Below, one piece after another: positions 1 to 8,185 of a stretch of 43,582 nt of DNA. Position numbers and translations under genes: made by a program. The notes under the pieces are model-generated. The model saw only the letters and a program-made list of their open reading frames with translations. It made no database searches and had not been told where the DNA came from. Position 1 is the first letter of the stretch. Each line of letters opens with the position of its first letter. The stretch is from Hydrogenophilales bacterium 16-61-112. GTDB lineage: Bacteria; Pseudomonadota; Gammaproteobacteria; Burkholderiales; Thiobacillaceae. Location: positions 1-43,582 of the forward strand of contig NCHD01000013.1 of the NCBI GenBank assembly GCA_002257045.1, in the 5' to 3' direction.

Positions 1-158
1 GCTTCGGAGGCGTCCGGCGCGAAGCGGCCGATCATGTCCGACATGCGCCGGCCGTACAGCAGCTCTTTCGGCTGGCCTTCGTCCTGGTTGGGGTCTTCGG
101 CGTTGGCGGCGTCGAACAGGGCGAGGGTCTGATTAAATCGTTCAAGGTTCTCGATCAT
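1..158 (-). CDS. DUF4202 family protein, N-terminal part
   Basis: The gene starts with ATG at 158 and runs off the left edge of the window, so only the first 52 residues are visible. The translation begins MIENLERFNQTLALFDAANA and continues with a GQPKELLYGRRMSDMI segment followed by FAPDASEA, which matches what I recall of the start of DUF4202 proteins (an 'ALIDAANAEDPN...KELLYGQRM' opening). The biochemical role of this family is not known to me. It lies 22 bases upstream of the rsmA stop codon region, with rsmA reading in the same direction, so this gene is downstream of rsmA and may be the last gene of the rsmA cluster. Family assignment is from memory of the motif. Confidence 0.7.
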   Translation of the reverse strand, partial: MIENLERFNQTLALFDAANAEDPNQDEGQPKELLYGRRMSDMIGRFAPDASE

Positions 159-180
159 TTTCAACTCCCTTGGCTCGGGC

Positions 181-957
181 TTAAGTGGCCGGGCTGTCCG
201 CCAGATGCTGCGCGATGCGTTCGTAATCGGCCAGCGGCAGCGCTTCGGCACGCAGCGTGGAATCGATTCCCAGCGCGGCAAATCCTTCCGGCTTCAGCAG
301 GCTGCCCAGCGTGTTCTTCAGCGTCTTGCGCCGCTGCGAAAACGCGGTTTGCACCACGCGGGCAAACAGGGCTTCGTCGAGTGCAACGACTTCGGCTGCG
401 GTCTTGGGGATCAGCCGCACCACGGCCGAGTCGACGCGGGGGGGCGGGTTGAACGCGGTGGGCGGCACGTCGAGCAGCCATTCCAGATGAAAGCGCCGCT
501 GCAGCATGATCGTCAGTCGCCCGTAGTCGTTGCTGCAGGGTTCGGCCACCATGCGCTCGACCACTTCCTTTTGCAGCATGAAGGTCATGTCGCGGATCTG
601 CGCGGAAAACTCCATCAGATGAAACAGCAGCGGGGTGGAGATGTTGTAGGGCAGGTTGCCGATGATGCGCAGCCCGGTGCCGAGGCTGCCGAAATCGAAT
701 TTAAGGGCGTCGCAGCTGTGCACGGTCAGCCGGTCAGCGGGCCAGCTGCGCTGCAGCCGCGCGACGATGTCGCGGTCGAGTTCGACTGCGTGCAGATGCG
801 GCAGCCGTTCGAGCAGGGGCCGGGTCAGCGCGCCGAGGCCGGGGCCGATTTCGACTACGGTTTCACCCGGCTGCGGATGGATGGCGTTGACGATGGCGTG
901 GATGATGCCGTCGTCGATCAGGAAATTCTGGCCGAAGCGTTTGCGCGGGGTGTGCAT
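181..957 (-). CDS. rsmA: 16S rRNA dimethyladenosine transferase RsmA/KsgA
   Basis: The 258-aa product is a full-length KsgA-type methyltransferase, which dimethylates two adjacent adenines near the 3' end of 16S rRNA during small-subunit maturation. The N-terminus has the diagnostic KRFGQNFL motif (about residues 6-13), then the SAM-binding VEIGPGLGALT (35-45), the acidic VELDRD strand end (58-63), and the catalytic NLPY motif (101-104). Length is normal for the family. It starts with ATG at 957 and is separated from pdxA by 48 bases; pdxA, surA and lptD lie upstream in the same direction, the usual lptD-surA-pdxA-rsmA order of proteobacteria, so co-transcription is likely. Confidence 0.97.
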   Translation of the reverse strand: MHTPRKRFGQNFLIDDGIIHAIVNAIHPQPGETVVEIGPGLGALTRPLLERLPHLHAVELDRDIVARLQRSWPADRLTVHSCDALKFDFGSLGTGLRIIGNLPYNISTPLLFHLMEFSAQIRDMTFMLQKEVVERMVAEPCSNDYGRLTIMLQRRFHLEWLLDVPPTAFNPPPRVDSAVVRLIPKTAAEVVALDEALFARVVQTAFSQRRKTLKNTLGSLLKPEGFAALGIDSTLRAEALPLADYERIAQHLADSPAT

Positions 958-1005
958 GTCAGGGGGAGCGGTGAGGGGTGAACGGTAAGCGAGGGGAGGG
1001 TGGGA

Positions 1006-2013
1006 TTAGCCGTTCACCGCTTCCCGCTCACTGTTCACCATGCCGAGAGCCATTTCGATTGCCGCTACCAGACTGCCGACTTCCGCACGGCCGGTTCCGG
1101 CGAGGTCGAGCGCGGTGCCGTGGTCGACCGAGGTGCGGATGAAAGGCAGGCCCAGGGTGACGTTCACGCCTTCGCCGAAGCTGGCGTATTTGAGCACCGG
1201 CAGGCCCTGGTCGTGATACATCGCCAGCACGGCGTCGCACGGGGTGTGACGGATGCGCGAGAACAGGGTGTCGGCGGGCAGCGGACCGATGAGGTCGATG
1301 CCTTCGGTACGCAGGCGTGCGAGCACCGGCTCGATGATGTCGATTTCCTCGCGGCCGAGGTGGCCGGATTCACCGGCGTGCGGGTTGAGCCCGGCGACGA
1401 TGATGCGCGGAAAGGCGATGCCGAACCGCTTCTGCAGGTCGGTGTGGAGGATGCGGATGACGTCGGTCAGCAGCTTGGGCCTGATTGCGTTGGCCACGGC
1501 GCGCAGCGGCAGGTGGGTGGTGGCGAGCGCCACGCGCAGGCCGCCGCCGGCCAGCATCATTACGACGCGTGCGGTGCCGCTGTGGTCGGCCAGGTATTCG
1601 GTGTGGCCGGTGAAGGCGTAGCCCGCATCGTTGATGACGCCCTTGTGCACCGGCGCGGTGACGACGGCCTGATACGAGCCGTTCATGCAGCCGGCAATGG
1701 CGGCGTCGAGCAGGGCCAGCACATGGGCGCTGTTGTCGGGGTTGAGCGTGCCCGGCACGACTGTGCTGGCGACCGGGATGTGGTGCACATGCAGCGCGCC
1801 TTGCTGGTGGTCGGGAATGGTGTCGCCGGTGATGAAGTTGACGTGGATGCCAAGCTGGCCGGCGCGGGCGCGCAGCACGTCGAGATCGCCGATCACGCTC
1901 AGGCGGCAGGGCAGGTCCTGGTGCGACAGCGCGATGCAGAGGTCGGGGCCGACGCCGGCCGGCTCACCTGCGGTAAGCGCGATGACCGGCAACAAGGCGC
2001 TGGCTGGGGTCAC
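1006..2013 (-). CDS. pdxA: 4-hydroxythreonine-4-phosphate dehydrogenase PdxA
   Basis: PdxA oxidises 4-phosphohydroxy-L-threonine in the DXP-dependent pyridoxal phosphate pathway, in the cytoplasm. The product shows the N-terminal ALTAGEPAGVGPDL motif, the metal/substrate motif AMYHDQGLPVLKY near the C-terminus and the following TSVDHGTALDLAGTG. The frame is open further upstream to about 2151, but that extension lies inside surA and encodes arginine-rich nonsense. I chose the GTG at 2013, eight bases after the surA stop, which gives 335 aa, the normal family length, and places the conserved strand at the N-terminus. The start has only a weak ribosome binding site, suggesting coupling to surA. 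Confidence 0.95.
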   Translation of the reverse strand: MTPASALLPVIALTAGEPAGVGPDLCIALSHQDLPCRLSVIGDLDVLRARAGQLGIHVNFITGDTIPDHQQGALHVHHIPVASTVVPGTLNPDNSAHVLALLDAAIAGCMNGSYQAVVTAPVHKGVINDAGYAFTGHTEYLADHSGTARVVMMLAGGGLRVALATTHLPLRAVANAIRPKLLTDVIRILHTDLQKRFGIAFPRIIVAGLNPHAGESGHLGREEIDIIEPVLARLRTEGIDLIGPLPADTLFSRIRHTPCDAVLAMYHDQGLPVLKYASFGEGVNVTLGLPFIRTSVDHGTALDLAGTGRAEVGSLVAAIEMALGMVNSEREAVNG

Positions 2014-2020
2014 GCCCGGC

Positions 2021-3373
2021 TCAGTCAATCGGGCGCAACTCGACGTAGGCCGAATCGCGAATCTGCCGCACCCAGTCCTGGAAGGCCTCTTCTGCCTTGC
2101 GCTCGCGGATGGCCTGGCGCGCCTGCAGCTTCTGGCGCTCCTGGGTGACATCCTGGCTTCGGCGTTCCAGCACCTCGATCAGGTGCCAGCCAAATGGCGA
2201 CTGCACCGGCTGGCTCAGTTCGCCGGGCTGCAGCGCGTTCATCGCCTTTTCAAACTCGGGCACGGTGTCACCGGGGTTGATCCAGCCGAGGTCGCCCCCC
2301 TTGGAGGCGCTGCCGTCGTCGGAATGCAGGCGCGCGAGTTCGTCGAATTTCACACCGTTTTCGATGCGCTCCCTGAGCTGCAACAGGCGGCTCTTGGCGT
2401 CGGACTCGGAGGTGAGCTCGTTGGTCTTGATGAGAATGTGGCGCGCATGCGTCTGCGTGACGTTGAGCACGGCGTCGAGCCCGCGCTTGTCGATGAGCTT
2501 GAGGATGTGAAAGCCGTTGCTGCTTTTCAGTACCGGGCTGATCTGACCGGGTTGCAGCGGCTTCAGCGCGTCGGCAAACAGCGCGGGCATGTTGCCGCTG
2601 GCGCGCCAGCCGAATGCGCCGCCCTGCATGGCGTTGGGCGCGTCGGACGAGCTGGCCGACAGCTGGGCGAAATCGGCGCCCTTTCCGAGCTGGGCATGGA
2701 GGTCGTCGGCGCGCGCGCGGCGTGCCTGGATTTGTTCGGGCGAGGCGTTTTCCGGTACGGTCAGCAGGATGTGGGCGAAGTTGTATTCGGTCTCCGCACC
2801 TTGTTGCGCCTTGGTTTGCAGATAGCCTTCGATTTCGGAATCGCTGACGGTGACGCGGTTGTCGACGTCGCGCTCACGGGCGCGGGTGATGAGGATTTCG
2901 TTGCGGATGGTGTTGCGCATGGTATCGAGGCTCTGGCCTTCTTTGGCCAGCGCGGCCTCGAGGCCGGGCACGTCGATCTTGTTCTGCTCGGCGATCCGCT
3001 GGATGGCGCGCTCGACCTGCGCCGGGTCGACCCGCACACCGGTGCTGCGGGCGTGCTGCTGCAGGGCGAGCTCGGTAATCATGCGTTCGAGCAACTGCTT
3101 TTCAAGCACGTCTCGCGGCGGCAGCGGCGTGTTTTGCCGCGTCAGCGCGCGCTCGGTTTCCGCGTAACGCTTGGCCAGTTCCTGACGGGTGATGACCTCG
3201 TCGTTGACGACGGCGACGATGTGGTTCAGCGGCACCACTTCGGCACGCGCAGCCTGTGCCGACAACAGCAGCGAAAGGGCGATCAGCAGGGCCAGCGCCC
3301 AGCTCGGGACGAGCCGGCCAAGGCGTGAAAAAGTCTTTGTTTGCATGGGGGTAGGGGGGCGCTCAAAGTTCAT
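2021..3373 (-). CDS. surA: Periplasmic peptidyl-prolyl isomerase and chaperone SurA
   Basis: SurA carries unfolded outer-membrane proteins, including LptD, across the periplasm. The 450-aa translation has a long hydrophobic signal peptide ending in AQAARA (about residue 44), the SurA N-terminal domain starting HIVAVVNDEVITRQEL, and two parvulin (PpiC-type) domains, roughly residues 190-290 and 300-400, each with the typical HILL/HILI...GADFAQL/GVKFDEL pattern and GGDLGW or GGAFGW turns. The ATG at 3373 overlaps the lptD stop by 11 bases; an internal ATG at 3346 would give a more compact signal peptide and is a real alternative. Upstream lptD encodes a major SurA client. Confidence 0.96.
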   Translation of the reverse strand: MNFERPPTPMQTKTFSRLGRLVPSWALALLIALSLLLSAQAARAEVVPLNHIVAVVNDEVITRQELAKRYAETERALTRQNTPLPPRDVLEKQLLERMITELALQQHARSTGVRVDPAQVERAIQRIAEQNKIDVPGLEAALAKEGQSLDTMRNTIRNEILITRARERDVDNRVTVSDSEIEGYLQTKAQQGAETEYNFAHILLTVPENASPEQIQARRARADDLHAQLGKGADFAQLSASSSDAPNAMQGGAFGWRASGNMPALFADALKPLQPGQISPVLKSSNGFHILKLIDKRGLDAVLNVTQTHARHILIKTNELTSESDAKSRLLQLRERIENGVKFDELARLHSDDGSASKGGDLGWINPGDTVPEFEKAMNALQPGELSQPVQSPFGWHLIEVLERRSQDVTQERQKLQARQAIRERKAEEAFQDWVRQIRDSAYVELRPID

Positions 3374-5461
3374 TGCTGGGCAGATATCCGGGGACGCTCT
3401 GTTTCAATACGCTGACCGGATTGGAGCCGATGCTGCCCATTCCGTTCAGCTCAAGCTGGATAAAAAATGAATCGGTGGATTCGGTGTCTTTGGTGGCCAG
3501 ACGCTGGAACGCGCCGCGCAGCAACCAGCAGCCGCCGTTGTATTCAAGCCCGGCCAGGCCTTCGACCAGCTTGTTGTCGCGGTAGGAATAGTTGTAGCGG
3601 AACATGCCGTACCAGCGGCGGGCCAGCGGCCATTGCGCGGACAGGTCGACCTGCTCGGTGTTCTGGTCGATGAAGTTGTAGCCGACGTTCAGCACGCGGC
3701 CCTGTCCCGGGCGGTAAGAGGTGCTGATGTTCTGCCGGACGGCCGTGCCGTTCTGGGTATCGAACTGCCAGCCACCGGCCACGCGCCAGGCTTGCGTGAC
3801 CTGGCCGCTCACGGCGACCAGCACATCGGTCGAGTTGCTGGTGCGCGCCGCCACGCCGGGCAGCGTGACCTGCTGCGAGCTGAAGTAGTAACGCTGGCCA
3901 AGGGTGATTTGCAGGCGTTCGAGTCCGCTGGCGGCCTCGGTGAAGCGACTGGTCACCGCGACCGTCAGCTGGTTGGCGTCGTTGACGCGGTCGCCGCCGA
4001 CGAACTTGTTCTCGGTGAACATCTCGGCGTAGCCAAAGTCGAGCTGGGCGGTGTCGAACACCGGAATGTTGCTCTGGTCGCGATAGGGTGCGTACACGTA
4101 ATACACGCGTGGTTCCAGCGTTTGCGCGTAGTCGGTGCCGGCAAAGCGGAACGGGCGGTCGAACGCGACGCCGCTGTCGAGGCTGACGATCGGCACGTTG
4201 CGCGTGATCCGCTGCTCGGGCACAAGCTGATTGTTGCTTTCGTCCAGTGCGTAATAGCTTGTATGCCAGCCGATTTGCGGCGTGATGTAGCCGAAGGCGT
4301 TGGTGAAGCGCTTGCGCAGGGTGGGGTAGGCCAGCACCCGCGCGCCTTCGATCAGGCTGACATGCGAAAACCGCGTGGCTTCGGCCTGCAGGTTGAATTC
4401 GAGGCCGGGGCCAAGCGTGTCCGCCATCGACAGGCGCGCCTGCGGCAACCGCGCGTACGGCTCGACGATCCGGGTGGTCGAGGTCGAGTCCTGCAGGGTC
4501 TGGAACGACTGCGCGCGCAGCTCGGCGCTCCAGTTGCGGTGTTGCGTGCTGAGCCAGACTTCGCGATTGAGGTTGCTGACCGAGGTGATGGACACCAGGT
4601 TGGACAGGTCGCGAAAGTAATCGTCGTCCGACACCCGGGCAGGTATTCCAGACGGTTCACGCCGCTGAATTCGCTCAGCAGATAGCGGAACTCACCTCCC
4701 AGTTGCACCCCGCGCTTGGAAAGCAGGCGCGGATACAGCGTAGCGTCGTAGTTGGGCGCAAGGTTCAGGTAGTACGGCACCATGATGTCGATGCCGCTGC
4801 GTTCGGTGGTGCCGAACGTGGGCGCCAGGATGCCGGTTTTGCGCGCATCGCTCAGCGGGAAGTCGAGCCACGGCGTGTACAGGATCGGCACGCCCAGAAA
4901 ATGCAGCGTGGTGTTGTAGGCGGTGCCGACCTCGCGCGACTTGTCGATATCCAGTTCCCCTACTTTCAGGTACCAGTCGTCGTTGCCGAGCGGGCAGGTG
5001 GTGTAGGTGGCCTGGGTGAGCGTGGCGTTGTTCACGTCGACAAACTGGATGTGCTCCGCCTGGCCGCGCCCCTGCTGCAGCGGAAAGGAATAGACCGGCT
5101 GGGTCAGCTCGCCACTGTAGTCGTTGAGGTTGAACTTCAGCGTGTCGCCGCTCACCAGCAGCGTGGGCTGCTCCATCCGCACCTTGCCGCGCGCATCGAC
5201 AAAACGCTGCGTGGTGTCATAGAGCAGCCAGTCGGCGAAGAAGTTCTGACCCGCCTGGCGGGCTTCGACGTTGCCCGATGCCACGACGACATTGGGCTGG
5301 GTCGACTCGATCTTGTCGGCCGTCACGAACATCGGACCGGCCTCGCCCGCCACGGCAGACCCCCTCAGTTCGACGTCTTTTTTCAGTACGAGACAGTCCG
5401 CCACCGCAGGCAACGCAGTGAACAGCAACGCAACACAAGTCAGGCCGGGCAGGAAAGACAA
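3363..5461 (-). CDS. lptD: LPS-assembly outer-membrane protein LptD, with an apparent frameshift
   Basis: LptD is the beta-barrel that inserts lipopolysaccharide into the outer leaflet. The gene is in two overlapping frames. The 5' part (from 5461) encodes the periplasmic OstA-like jellyroll, with Cys at residue 23 and another in TTCPLGNDDW. The 3' part (to 3363) encodes the barrel, with a Cys in NGGCWLLRG, the region where LptD cysteines form disulfides. The switch is at about 4634-4640: the frame is restored if one G is added to a GGG run, giving ...LPGVSDDDYFRDL, typical for LptD, and a total of 699 aa. LptD is essential in many Gram-negatives, so a sequencing or assembly slip in the homopolymer is more likely than true loss. 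The only in-frame start upstream is a TTG (5461) followed by a weakly charged signal sequence, so the exact start is uncertain. Confidence 0.93.
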
Positions 5462-5537
5462 CGAGGTAAAATCCGTGAGTGGGTTGATGTGAAAACAGCG
5501 TTAATTTGAAACCAGCATTATCGGGAGCCGTAACACC

Positions 5538-6536
5538 GTGGAACGTTTGCAAGCATTACAGCATTGGGCCGCCCAACAATTGGCGGCGGATGCCCTGGAT
5601 ATCGCGCCGGCATCGGCAGACGCCAGTTTTCGCCGCTATTTTCGTGTCGCTGCCAATCAGGGCGGCGTCAAAGGTCGCGATTATATCGTGATGGACGCCC
5701 CGCCGGCGCATGAAGACTGCCACCCGTTCATCGCCGTGGCAAAACTGTTCGGTGACGCCGGCGTCCACGTGCCGCAGGTACTGGCGGCCGACCTGGAACA
5801 GGGTTTTTTGCTGTTGACCGATCTGGGTGACACCACCTATTTGTCGGCGTTGAACGAAAGCAGTGCGCGCGAGCTCTACCTGTCCGCCAACGACGCGTTG
5901 ATCCGTATCCAGCTGGCCAGCCGCCCCGGCGTGTTGCCGGAGTACGACCGCGCCCTGCTCACCCGCGAGTTGATGCTGTTTCCCGAGTGGTATGTGACGA
6001 AGCACCTTGGCGTGACGCTGAGCGAGGAACAGAACGCCCACCTCCACGCCGTGTTCGAGCGCCTGCTCGCCAACAACCTCGATCAGCCGAAGGTCTACGT
6101 GCACCGCGACTGGCACTCGCGCAACCTGATGGTCAGCGATCCCAACCCCGGCATTCTCGACTTCCAGGACGCGGTCTACGGCCCCATCACCTACGATCTT
6201 GCCTCGATCTATCGCGATGCCTATATCCAGTGGGACGAGGAGCATCAGCTTGACTGGGTGATTCGCTACTGGGAAAAGGCGCGTGCCGCGGGCCTGCCGG
6301 TGCGGGCGGATTTCGGCGATTTCTGGCGTGATTTTGAGTGGATGGGCGCGCAGCGGCACATCAAGGTGCTGGGGATTTTTGCGCGGTTGTATCACCGGGA
6401 TGGCAAGGAGGGGTATTTGAAGGATATGCCGTTGGTGATGTCTTATCTGCGCAAGGTTTGCGAGCGGTACATTGAGTTGAAGCCGATGTTTTATTTGCTG
6501 GAGGCGTTGGAGGGTATGCAGCCGCAGGTGGGGTAG
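5538..6536 (+). CDS. amgK: N-acetylmuramate/N-acetylglucosamine kinase AmgK
   Basis: This 332-aa protein belongs to the aminoglycoside-phosphotransferase-like kinases. It has the Brenner motif with H189, D191 and N196 (VHRDWHSRNLMV) and the metal-binding D208 in ILDFQD. AmgK phosphorylates anomeric MurNAc or GlcNAc released from peptidoglycan, and MurU then makes UDP-MurNAc, bypassing de novo synthesis; this pathway was described in Pseudomonas. The identification rests on the family plus context: it is divergent from lptD and followed by murU, the arrangement known in Pseudomonas. The start is a GTG at 5538 with GGGAG 11 bases upstream. Unusually, about 0.9 kb of unrelated DNA separates it from murU. 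Confidence 0.9.
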   Translation: MERLQALQHWAAQQLAADALDIAPASADASFRRYFRVAANQGGVKGRDYIVMDAPPAHEDCHPFIAVAKLFGDAGVHVPQVLAADLEQGFLLLTDLGDTTYLSALNESSARELYLSANDALIRIQLASRPGVLPEYDRALLTRELMLFPEWYVTKHLGVTLSEEQNAHLHAVFERLLANNLDQPKVYVHRDWHSRNLMVSDPNPGILDFQDAVYGPITYDLASIYRDAYIQWDEEHQLDWVIRYWEKARAAGLPVRADFGDFWRDFEWMGAQRHIKVLGIFARLYHRDGKEGYLKDMPLVMSYLRKVCERYIELKPMFYLLEALEGMQPQVG

Positions 6537-6583
6537 GTGTTCTGGGGACTGAGCGTTGGCCGGGGGTAGCCCGGCGGCTAGTC

Positions 6584-6769
6584 ACTTTTCTTGTCTCGCC
6601 AAGAAAAGTAACCAAAAGAAGGCGACCCCGACATCCCCGAAACCCCGAAAATTGAGCCTGCCGGGTGGGCGGCAAAGAACTCGCCCCGCTTTTGCTGTTT
6701 TTAATTTGGTTTTTTGTGAGCGGGGCTCAAACACCTTTGCCGCTGATCCACCCGCCAGACTCAATTTCC
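6584..6769. repeat. Intergenic hairpin element: short perfect and long imperfect inverted repeats
   Basis: The 354-base gap between amgK and the next gene is not empty. A perfect 10-base inverted repeat, ACTTTTCTTG and CAAGAAAAGT, spaced by six bases, lies at 6584-6609. Next to it a long imperfect inverted repeat spans about 6647-6769: GAAAATTGAG (6647-6656) pairs with CTCAATTTCC (6760-6769), GGCGGCAAAG with CTTTGCCGC, and CCCCGCT (6684-6690) with AGCGGGG (6719-6725). As RNA or single-stranded DNA it would fold into a tall hairpin. I recall similar 'ACTTTTCTT...AAGAAAAGTAACCAAAAG' intergenic repeats in many proteobacteria, often mis-annotated as small proteins; this is recognition from memory. 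Open frames within it are not supported as genes. Confidence 0.65.
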
Positions 6770-6890
6770 GGCGGGGCTGAGAGGGGAGAAAGTCAAAACC
6801 AGGGCGGTGGTGACTGGGCGGTTTGTAGTTACTATTTGCGCTTAGTATCCGACGCATATCGCTTGTCATTGAGATTTAGAAAGAAATTCC

Positions 6891-7424
6891 GTGCCCAATT
6901 TGTTTCACAGAATCATCCTTGTAATCGCTAGTGTTAGTTTCACGCAGGTTGCTATAGCTCAAGCCTTGGGTTCTCCAGAGGCATCGTCTAAAAAAGAGAA
7001 AGCTGACACACCAATACCCCGATGCCTTGAAGATTACGGGGGGGTGAGTAAACGACCCAAACGAGTTTTTGTGGGTGTGGGGACTAAAATTTTAGATGTC
7101 AGTTTTGCACGTCATGCCCAAAATTGGGCGACCCTGATGCAAACAGAAATAGAACGCGATCAAGCGTTGAAACGACTACACCCAAGTGCATCTTCTGAGC
7201 TTCGAATTACGATTGAAACCTTCCCTCAAGGACAGGTTGGTTCGATAGAGGTTGATGGGTCATCAGGATCCCAAGAATTGGATAATGCGGTAATTGCTCT
7301 CCTAAAAAGATCGACGCCATTCACCTCGTTCCCACAGGATGTCTGCATGAAAGCGGACATCCTGTATCTATCCGTTGCGTTTGAAAACACAGGCAGTGGT
7401 CTGCGAATCAAGCAGCCTAAATAA
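6891..7424 (+). CDS. Secreted protein with a TonB-C-like C-terminal half
   Basis: The 177-aa product starts at a GTG (6891) preceded by an AGAAAG ribosome site. Residues 1-23 form a signal peptide (hydrophobic, ending VAIAQA), so it is probably periplasmic. The C-terminal half, from about residue 104 (SELRITIETFPQGQVGSIEV ...SGSQELDNAVIALLKRSTPF), has the pattern of the TonB/TolA C-terminal fold, where a strand, a GSPELD-like turn and a helix recur. There is no membrane anchor or proline-rich linker, so it is not a complete TonB. By eye its codon use is clearly more AT-rich than the flanking amgK and murU, and it breaks up that gene pair, both suggesting a transferred gene. Function unknown. 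Confidence 0.7.
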   Translation: MPNLFHRIILVIASVSFTQVAIAQALGSPEASSKKEKADTPIPRCLEDYGGVSKRPKRVFVGVGTKILDVSFARHAQNWATLMQTEIERDQALKRLHPSASSELRITIETFPQGQVGSIEVDGSSGSQELDNAVIALLKRSTPFTSFPQDVCMKADILYLSVAFENTGSGLRIKQPK

Positions 7425-7462
7425 ATTGCTGGGCGACGTGTAACTCACCTGAGAAGTTTCAA

Positions 7463-8185
7463 TTGATCGCATCAAAATCTCAAACCGCCATGATTCTCGC
7501 CGCCGGCCGCGGCGAGCGCATGCGCCCGCTCACCGACCACACACCCAAGCCATTGTTGCAGGTTGGCGGCAAGCCGCTCATCGTCTGGCATATCGAGCGT
7601 CTGCGGGCAGCAGGCTTCACACATATCGTGATCAACCATGCGCATCTCGGCCAGCAGATCGAAGACGTGCTGGGGAACGGTTCGGCGCTGGGCGTGTCGA
7701 TCGACTACTCGCGCGAAGTCAGCGCGCTGGAAACGGCCGGCGGCATCGCCACCGCGCTGGCCTTGATCGGAAGCGAGGTCTTCACCGTGGTGAACGGCGA
7801 CATCTACTGCGAATATGATTTGGGCCGGCTGGCCGAGCCGATGGCGCGACTGGCTGCCGGGCATGACCAGGCGCATCTGGTGCTGGTCGATAACCCAGCG
7901 CACAACCTGAAGGGCGACTTCGTGCTGGAAGCCGGCCGCGTGATCCCCCCACCGCTTGCAACTTCCTGCTCACCGCTCACCTTCTCCGGCATTGGCGTTT
8001 ACCATCGCGCGCTGTTCGCCCACACCCGGGCCGGTGAAAAAGCGCCGCTGGCGCCGCTGTTGCGGCAGGCGATCGATGCCGGTCGCTGTAGCGGAGAACA
8101 CCATGCCGGGCGCTGGGTCGACGTTGGCACACCGGCCCGCCTGACCGAACTGGACGAGACACTGAGACATCACCATGCAGCCTGA
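7463..8185 (+). CDS. murU: N-acetylmuramate alpha-1-phosphate uridylyltransferase MurU
   Basis: The 240-aa protein is a sugar-1-phosphate nucleotidyltransferase with the signature AAGRGERMRPLTDHTPKPLL near the N-terminus and the catalytic VVNGDIYCEYD aspartate segment. Together with amgK it should supply UDP-MurNAc from recycled wall sugars; MurU is the family member found beside amgK. I chose the TTG at 7463 because GAGAAG sits six bases upstream; an ATG at 7490 would start directly at the first conserved strand (MILAAGRG) and is the alternative. Its end overlaps the pepP start by 11 bases, so the two are probably translationally coupled. Confidence 0.92.
   Translation: MIASKSQTAMILAAGRGERMRPLTDHTPKPLLQVGGKPLIVWHIERLRAAGFTHIVINHAHLGQQIEDVLGNGSALGVSIDYSREVSALETAGGIATALALIGSEVFTVVNGDIYCEYDLGRLAEPMARLAAGHDQAHLVLVDNPAHNLKGDFVLEAGRVIPPPLATSCSPLTFSGIGVYHRALFAHTRAGEKAPLAPLLRQAIDAGRCSGEHHAGRWVDVGTPARLTELDETLRHHHAA

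Noticed and set aside
2014-2151. Longer pdxA with an upstream start inside surA
   Set aside because: The extra residues are Arg/Ser-rich nonsense and overlap surA by over 120 bases; the GTG at 2013 gives the family length.
1000-3328. Long plus-strand open frames opposite pdxA and surA
   Set aside because: They are antisense to well-recognised genes, have low-complexity Arg/Gly/Val-rich translations and no domains; typical of GC-rich antisense frames.
6582-6869. Minus-strand open frame in the hairpin element
   Set aside because: It is translated repeat sequence with no ribosome site, a commonly mis-annotated type.
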